Assembly: GCA_963517825.1 (NCBI GenBank)
Contig: CAUQGB010000006.1
Coordinates: 1-41,228 of the forward strand
Origin: Nanogingivalis sp963517825
GTDB lineage: Bacteria; Patescibacteriota; Saccharimonadia; Saccharimonadales; Saccharimonadaceae
Direction: 5' to 3'
Length of the DNA: 41,228 nucleotides
Shown here: in pieces, positions 37,729-41,228 of the stretch
Position numbering within the stretch: the first letter of the stretch is position 1
Layout: the number at the start of each line of letters is the position of its first letter
Made by a program: the position numbers and the translations under genes
The notes under the pieces: generated by a model
What the model saw: only the letters and a program-made list of their open reading frames with translations
Told to the model about the DNA's origin: nothing
Databases searched by the model: none

Positions 37729-39690
37729 ATGGCAAAAACAGCGATTTTAAGCAATGGAAATTTAAATATTGGCCTAAATGAATTCGGTTTGGTTAGTGAT
37801 TTTTATTTTCCAGACAACGGATATGAAAATCACACTCTTGGCCGCGATCTTTTTCATCGCGTTGGTATTAAAATTGGTGATGAATTTTCGTGGCTGCAAA
37901 ACGGTGATTGGCAATTCTCTTTTGAATATTTCGAAGATGCACTAATCTCTAAAACCGAAGCAATAAACAATAATTTACAGATAAAAATCATGTTTACAGA
38001 TTTTGTAGTTAGTGATTTTGATGTTTTTGCGCGTAAAATTCAGGTGCAAAACCTTGCAAATTATCCACGTGAAGTTCAATTATTTTTGCATCAAAATTTT
38101 GCAATTAACAGCAGTTTTCATTTAGCTGATACTGTACAATTTTTACCTCTTGAAGACGATGAAAAGGCGATCTTGCATTATCGTGGAAAACGTGCATTTA
38201 TTATTTCTGCGCAAAAAATTGGCGGCGATTTTAATCAAAAAAGATTTAAAGATTTCGATCAACACACGGTTGGATTATTTGGGATTGAAGGAAAACTTGG
38301 CTCTTGGTGCGATGCCGAAGATGGAATTCTTTCTGGTTCAAATGTTGAACATGGTCAAACCGACTCAGTGCTTGGTTTTAACTTCTCTTTAGGCGTTTTC
38401 GAAAGTGCAGATTTTCAATATTCTATTTCTTGTGCAGACGACCACCAGCTTGCTTTAACAAATTTTCAAAAAATGCGAGATGAAGGCTTTTCGAAAGCTT
38501 TATCCGAAACTAAAAAATCTTGGCAAAAATGGCTTGTTCCAGCATTGCGTTTTTCGAAAAAACTAGACCTAAAATATCAGAAAAAGTTTATCCAGAGCCT
38601 AATGCTAGTTAAATCTCATCTTGCAAAAACTGGTGCTCCTATTGCAAGTAATGACACCGAAATGCTTAACTATGCTCGAGATGATTATTCTTATTGTTGG
38701 CCACGAGATGCACTTTTTGCGATTTGGCCTTTGATTCGGCTCGGATATCGCGATGAGCCGCAAAGATTTTTCACTTTTTGCAAGAGCTCCCTTACACTGG
38801 GCGGTTTTATGATGCATAAATATTTACCAAATGGCGAGCTTGGCCCTAGTTGGCATCCATATTCTCAAGGTGGCGAAACGCGAAATCTACCAATTCAGAT
38901 TGATGAAACTGCTGGAATTTTATTCTTGTTTGCGCAATATTATAAAAAATTTCGCGATAATTCTATTTTGGATGAATTTTATGATGAATTAGTGAAGCCG
39001 ATTGCAGATTTTTTGGTTGGTTTTTGCGGTGAAAATAATTTACCAAAACCTAATTATGAACTTTGGGAGATGGATTTTCTCTCGACGACTTATTCGACTT
39101 CGGTTGTTTTTGCAGCTCTTTATTCAGCTTCAAATTTAGCACAACAGCTCAATCGTGCGCGAGATGCTAAAAAATGGCGAGATCAAGCTTTAAAGATTCG
39201 AACTTCGGCGCAAAATGAACTATTTAATCCAGAAAATAGCTATTTTTATCGAGGAATTTGGCCGAATGGTGAGAAGGATTCGAAAATCGATGCCTCAAGT
39301 TTTTATGGAGCCTTTATATTTAATCTTTTTGACTTTACGGGCGAAAAGCTTCACAATGCGTTTGACGTGCTCGAAAAACGGTTTAATGTATATAATCAAA
39401 TTGGTTTGCCGCGCTTCGAGAATGATGTTTATTACCGTTTTAGCAATGATTATGAAGCAAATATTTGGCCTATTACAACACTTTGGCGTGCTGAATTTTA
39501 TATCGCTCGAGGTGAAATTTTAAAAGCAAAAGAGATTCTAGATTGGGTTTCAGATCGGCAAACGTCAACAGGAATCCTACCTGAACAAATTGACCCGCGA
39601 AATTTAAAGCATCTTTCGGTTGCACCGCTAACCTGGTCTCAGGCAGAATATGTTTCAGCTCTACTAGACTTAATAGCTTCTAAGGAATAG
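37729..39690 (+). CDS. Glycoside hydrolase family 15 (glucoamylase-like)
   Basis: A 653-aa inverting exo-glucosidase-type enzyme that releases glucose from alpha-glucan ends. An N-terminal beta-sandwich domain (LSNGNLNIGLNEFGLVSDFY, about residues 6-25) precedes the (alpha/alpha)6 barrel. YCWPRDA forms the substrate pocket, YELWEMD holds the general acid Glu, and TGILPEQIDP holds the general base Glu. No signal peptide. A frame extends eight codons upstream, but GTGAGGT lies before the ATG at 37729, just after the GH57 stop. Last gene of the cluster; I see no terminator directly after it. Confidence 0.92.
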   Translation: MAKTAILSNGNLNIGLNEFGLVSDFYFPDNGYENHTLGRDLFHRVGIKIGDEFSWLQNGDWQFSFEYFEDALISKTEAINNNLQIKIMFTDFVVSDFDVFARKIQVQNLANYPREVQLFLHQNFAINSSFHLADTVQFLPLEDDEKAILHYRGKRAFIISAQKIGGDFNQKRFKDFDQHTVGLFGIEGKLGSWCDAEDGILSGSNVEHGQTDSVLGFNFSLGVFESADFQYSISCADDHQLALTNFQKMRDEGFSKALSETKKSWQKWLVPALRFSKKLDLKYQKKFIQSLMLVKSHLAKTGAPIASNDTEMLNYARDDYSYCWPRDALFAIWPLIRLGYRDEPQRFFTFCKSSLTLGGFMMHKYLPNGELGPSWHPYSQGGETRNLPIQIDETAGILFLFAQYYKKFRDNSILDEFYDELVKPIADFLVGFCGENNLPKPNYELWEMDFLSTTYSTSVVFAALYSASNLAQQLNRARDAKKWRDQALKIRTSAQNELFNPENSYFYRGIWPNGEKDSKIDASSFYGAFIFNLFDFTGEKLHNAFDVLEKRFNVYNQIGLPRFENDVYYRFSNDYEANIWPITTLWRAEFYIARGEILKAKEILDWVSDRQTSTGILPEQIDPRNLKHLSVAPLTWSQAEYVSALLDLIASKE

Positions 39691-39740
39691 GAATTAGTAA
39701 AATATTTCCGTCTACTATTGTATAGATTCTTTGTTGCGTT

Positions 39741-39774
39741 AAAAATAAAAAATCCTCATAGTCGTAAGACTATG
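39741..39774 (-). terminator. Orphan minus-strand terminator
   Basis: CATAGTC pairs with GACTATG over TTAC, followed on the minus strand by AGGATTTTTTATTTTT. No annotated minus-strand gene ends here, since rpsH already has a terminator 300 bases upstream. It may end an unannotated small RNA. Confidence 0.5.
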
Positions 39775-40074
39775 TCTTATCTAGTAATATTAGCTATATT
39801 GATTATGTGCTCTTTTATAATAATCATCCTATCAGATCTTTTATGGTATGTTGATTTCTTTTATTGGATCGGTTGCTGAGCTTTAATATCTATATCAGTA
39901 TCTGCTAATGAGGGATGGTCTATTTATTTTTTAAATTCTCACATCAATAATTTTAAGAATCTAGTGATAATTTACATTTTTATGTATATTTAATATCCTA
40001 CTTAAGGAACGGGTTAATCTTACTGAGTAAACTACTTCAATGATAATTTGTCATAAAATTTAAAGTCATATAAT

Positions 40075-40108
40075 AAAAACAAGCTCTCAGCAGAAAGCTT
40101 GTTTTTAT
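40075..40108 (-). terminator. Terminator after rpsH
   Basis: AAAAACAAGCT pairs with AGCTTGTTTTT over a ten-base loop, with T-runs on both strands. It ends the ribosomal gene run about 20 bases past the rpsH stop. Confidence 0.8.
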
Positions 40109-40125
40109 TTTCTCTAGATTTTGGG

Positions 40126-40527
40126 CTACCAAACTTTAAGTAGCAATTCGCCACCCAGTCGTTGTTTTTTAGCCTCAAAACCATTCATTACACCTTTTGA
40201 AGTTGAAAGTAGAACCATTCCACGACCACTTTTAATTCGTGGGATTTCTTCTACGCCTACATACATTCGGCGTCCTGGTTTACTCATTCGAGTAAGTTCA
40301 TTAAAGCGAGCAGCTTCGCCGTCTTTAGCAATTTTTACTACCAAGATATCGCGAGGTTTTGCTGATTCAACTTTAACGGATTCAATATAATTAGCTTTAG
40401 CAAGCTCTTTCGCTACAACTTCTTTCAATTTACTTGAAGGAACGCGAATTTCATTTTTGCCAACCATTGCTGCATTTCGAATGCGAGTTAGAAAGTCGGC
40501 AATAGGGTCAGTTGATTGTAATGACAT
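40126..40527 (-). CDS. rpsH: 30S ribosomal protein S8
   Basis: S8 binds the central domain of 16S rRNA and represses the spc operon in many bacteria. DPIADFLTRIRNAAMVGKNE opens the protein. The C-terminal signature GRGMVLLSTSKGVM...GGELLLKVW is intact in 133 aa. AGGAGAA precedes the ATG 15 bases past the rpsN stop. It is the last ribosomal gene of this run: rplF, rplR and the rest of the spc operon do not follow. Confidence 0.97.
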   Translation of the reverse strand: MSLQSTDPIADFLTRIRNAAMVGKNEIRVPSSKLKEVVAKELAKANYIESVKVESAKPRDILVVKIAKDGEAARFNELTRMSKPGRRMYVGVEEIPRIKSGRGMVLLSTSKGVMNGFEAKKQRLGGELLLKVW

Positions 40528-40542
40528 ATTTTCTCCTTCCTT

Positions 40543-40812
40543 CTACCAACTACTTTTCGTTACGCCTGGGATTTCACCCTTTGAAGCTTTAATGCGGAAA
40601 GTGATTCGGCTCATACCAAATCGTCGCATGTAACCGCGTGGTCGACCATCGAAATTGTCGCGGTTCTTAAGTCGTGTAGGACTTGAGTTGCGTGGAAGCT
40701 TTTGAAGACCTTCTTGGTCACCAGCGGCTTTCAATTCGGCGCGTTTTGCAGCATATTTTTCAATCATTTTTTTGCGCTTCAAGTCTTTTGCAATCATTGA
40801 TTTTTTAGCCAT
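40543..40812 (-). CDS. rpsN: 30S ribosomal protein S14 (zinc-independent type)
   Basis: An 89-aa S14 with MAKKSMIAKDLKRKKMIEKY at the start and GRPRGYMRRFGMSRITFR and GEIPGVTKSSW at the end. The CxxC pairs of the short zinc form are absent, so this is the long, zinc-independent type. The ATG overlaps the rplE stop by one base (TAATG), giving coupled translation. Confidence 0.97.
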   Translation of the reverse strand: MAKKSMIAKDLKRKKMIEKYAAKRAELKAAGDQEGLQKLPRNSSPTRLKNRDNFDGRPRGYMRRFGMSRITFRIKASKGEIPGVTKSSW

Positions 40813-41228
40813 TACGCTTTTCCTTTCTTTTCAAATGGAATACCGAATTTTTCAAGTAGTGCTCGACTGTGAGCTTCACCTTCGTTTTTAATTACGAAAG
40901 TAACTTGAAGTCCGTGAAGAATTTGTGTTTCTTCGAAAGTCAATTCTGGGAAAATTGATTGTTCTAAAATTCCCAAGTTATAGTTTCCACCTTTGTCGAA
41001 ACCTTTTGCACCAACTCCGTGGAAATCTCGAACGCGAGGCAATGCAACGTTTACGAGGCGATCAAGGAATTCATACATTCGATCACCGCGCAAAGTTACA
41101 CTATAGCCAATTGGAGCACCCATTCCACCACGAATTTTGAAAGTCGCAATTGATTTTTTAGGCAAACGTGCTACCGGTGTTTGACCCGTAATTTTTGTAA
41201 CTGTATTTTTTACAGCTTCTTGAAAACG
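40812..41228 (-). CDS. rplE: 50S ribosomal protein L5 (5' part beyond the window)
   Basis: The C-terminal 138 codons of L5, which binds 5S rRNA and contacts the P-site tRNA. The frame stays open to the window edge, so the start lies outside. Visible conserved parts are KITGQTPVARLPKKSIATFK, RGGMGAPIGYSVTLRG, LVNVALPRVRDFHGV and GNYNLGILEQSIFPEL. It is followed by rpsN and rpsH in the usual spc order. Confidence 0.95.
   Translation of the reverse strand, partial: RFQEAVKNTVTKITGQTPVARLPKKSIATFKIRGGMGAPIGYSVTLRGDRMYEFLDRLVNVALPRVRDFHGVGAKGFDKGGNYNLGILEQSIFPELTFEETQILHGLQVTFVIKNEGEAHSRALLEKFGIPFEKKGKA

Larger units (their letters stand above)
39691..40125 (+). other. Gene-free stretch of about 435 bases
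   Basis: No open frame with a start, no tRNA and no familiar RNA (I looked for tmRNA, RNase P, SRP and 6S-like motifs). It holds the rpsH terminator (40075-40108) and an isolated minus-strand terminator (39741-39774). No TTTCGAAA copy occurs. No promoter fitting the local TTGnnn-17-TAnnnT pattern convincingly was found on either strand. It is the largest gap in the window and lies where the spc operon is broken. Confidence 0.6.

Noticed and set aside
841..38570. TTTCGAAA repeats as a CRISPR array or transposon end
   Set aside because: The copies are dispersed singly through coding and non-coding DNA without regular spacers, flanking duplications or cas/transposase genes.

Overview
The window looks like a chromosomal segment of a small-genome, AT-rich Patescibacterium (CPR), most probably a Saccharibacterium (TM7). 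The basis is the low GC, the very tight gene packing, the universal genes in short or broken operons, many short proteins I do not recognise, and a GT4/GH57/GH15 glucan cluster beside a heterodimeric ABC exporter. The lineage is an inference from gene content; no rRNA is present. TGA is used as a stop (for example at the end of the GH57 gene), so the code is standard and not the UGA=Gly code of Gracilibacteria and Absconditabacteria.

Layout. 1-1600: four short uncharacterised minus-strand genes. 1725: tRNA-Gln. 1846-6239: DUF167 gene, tgt, rplK, nusG and secE on the minus strand, with two plus-strand genes between nusG and rplK. 6330-14898: orphan PAS histidine kinase, dnaB, dnaX, a DUF2797 gene and a UvrD helicase-nuclease. 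14931-19399: two small genes, trigger factor, a SpoU methyltransferase and an FAD-linked oxidase. 19475-20916 (plus): a phospholipase C-fold protein and rsmD. 20954-25337: a membrane protein, a TMEM175-type channel, rpsG, rpsL, a type IV pilin-like protein and two possibly paralogous small genes. 25431-28333: cysteine desulfurase, DUF218 protein and mnmA, a tRNA thiolation operon. 28373-33574: two small unknown genes, a zinc-ribbon miniprotein and the two-subunit ABC exporter. 33769-35073: tRNA-Trp, a four-helix membrane protein and a YgjP-like metallopeptidase. 35162-39690: glycosyltransferase, GH57 and GH15. 39691-40125: gene-free. 40126-41228: rpsH, rpsN and the 3' part of rplE.

Two genome-wide patterns stand out. 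First, the palindrome TTTCGAAA occurs about 65 times by eye count, on average every 0.6 kb, in all three codon phases and in intergenic DNA, where one or two copies would be expected. This resembles the cyanobacterial HIP1 repeat. Second, promoters are strikingly uniform: TTGnnn, exactly 17 bases, then a TATAAT/TAAAAT-like -10. They fall into two classes. In one, the ATG lies 6-10 bases after the -10 with no Shine-Dalgarno sequence, which predicts leaderless mRNA (tgt, dnaX, tig, the histidine kinase, the FAD oxidase, the PLC-like gene, the pilin, the cysteine desulfurase, the YgjP-like gene and others). In the other, there is a leader, often folded, and a strong GGAGG-type site (the small unknown genes and ribosomal genes). 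Terminator T-tracts repeatedly abut or overlap the next gene's -35 box.

I saw no transposase, phage gene, CRISPR array or recognisable riboswitch class.
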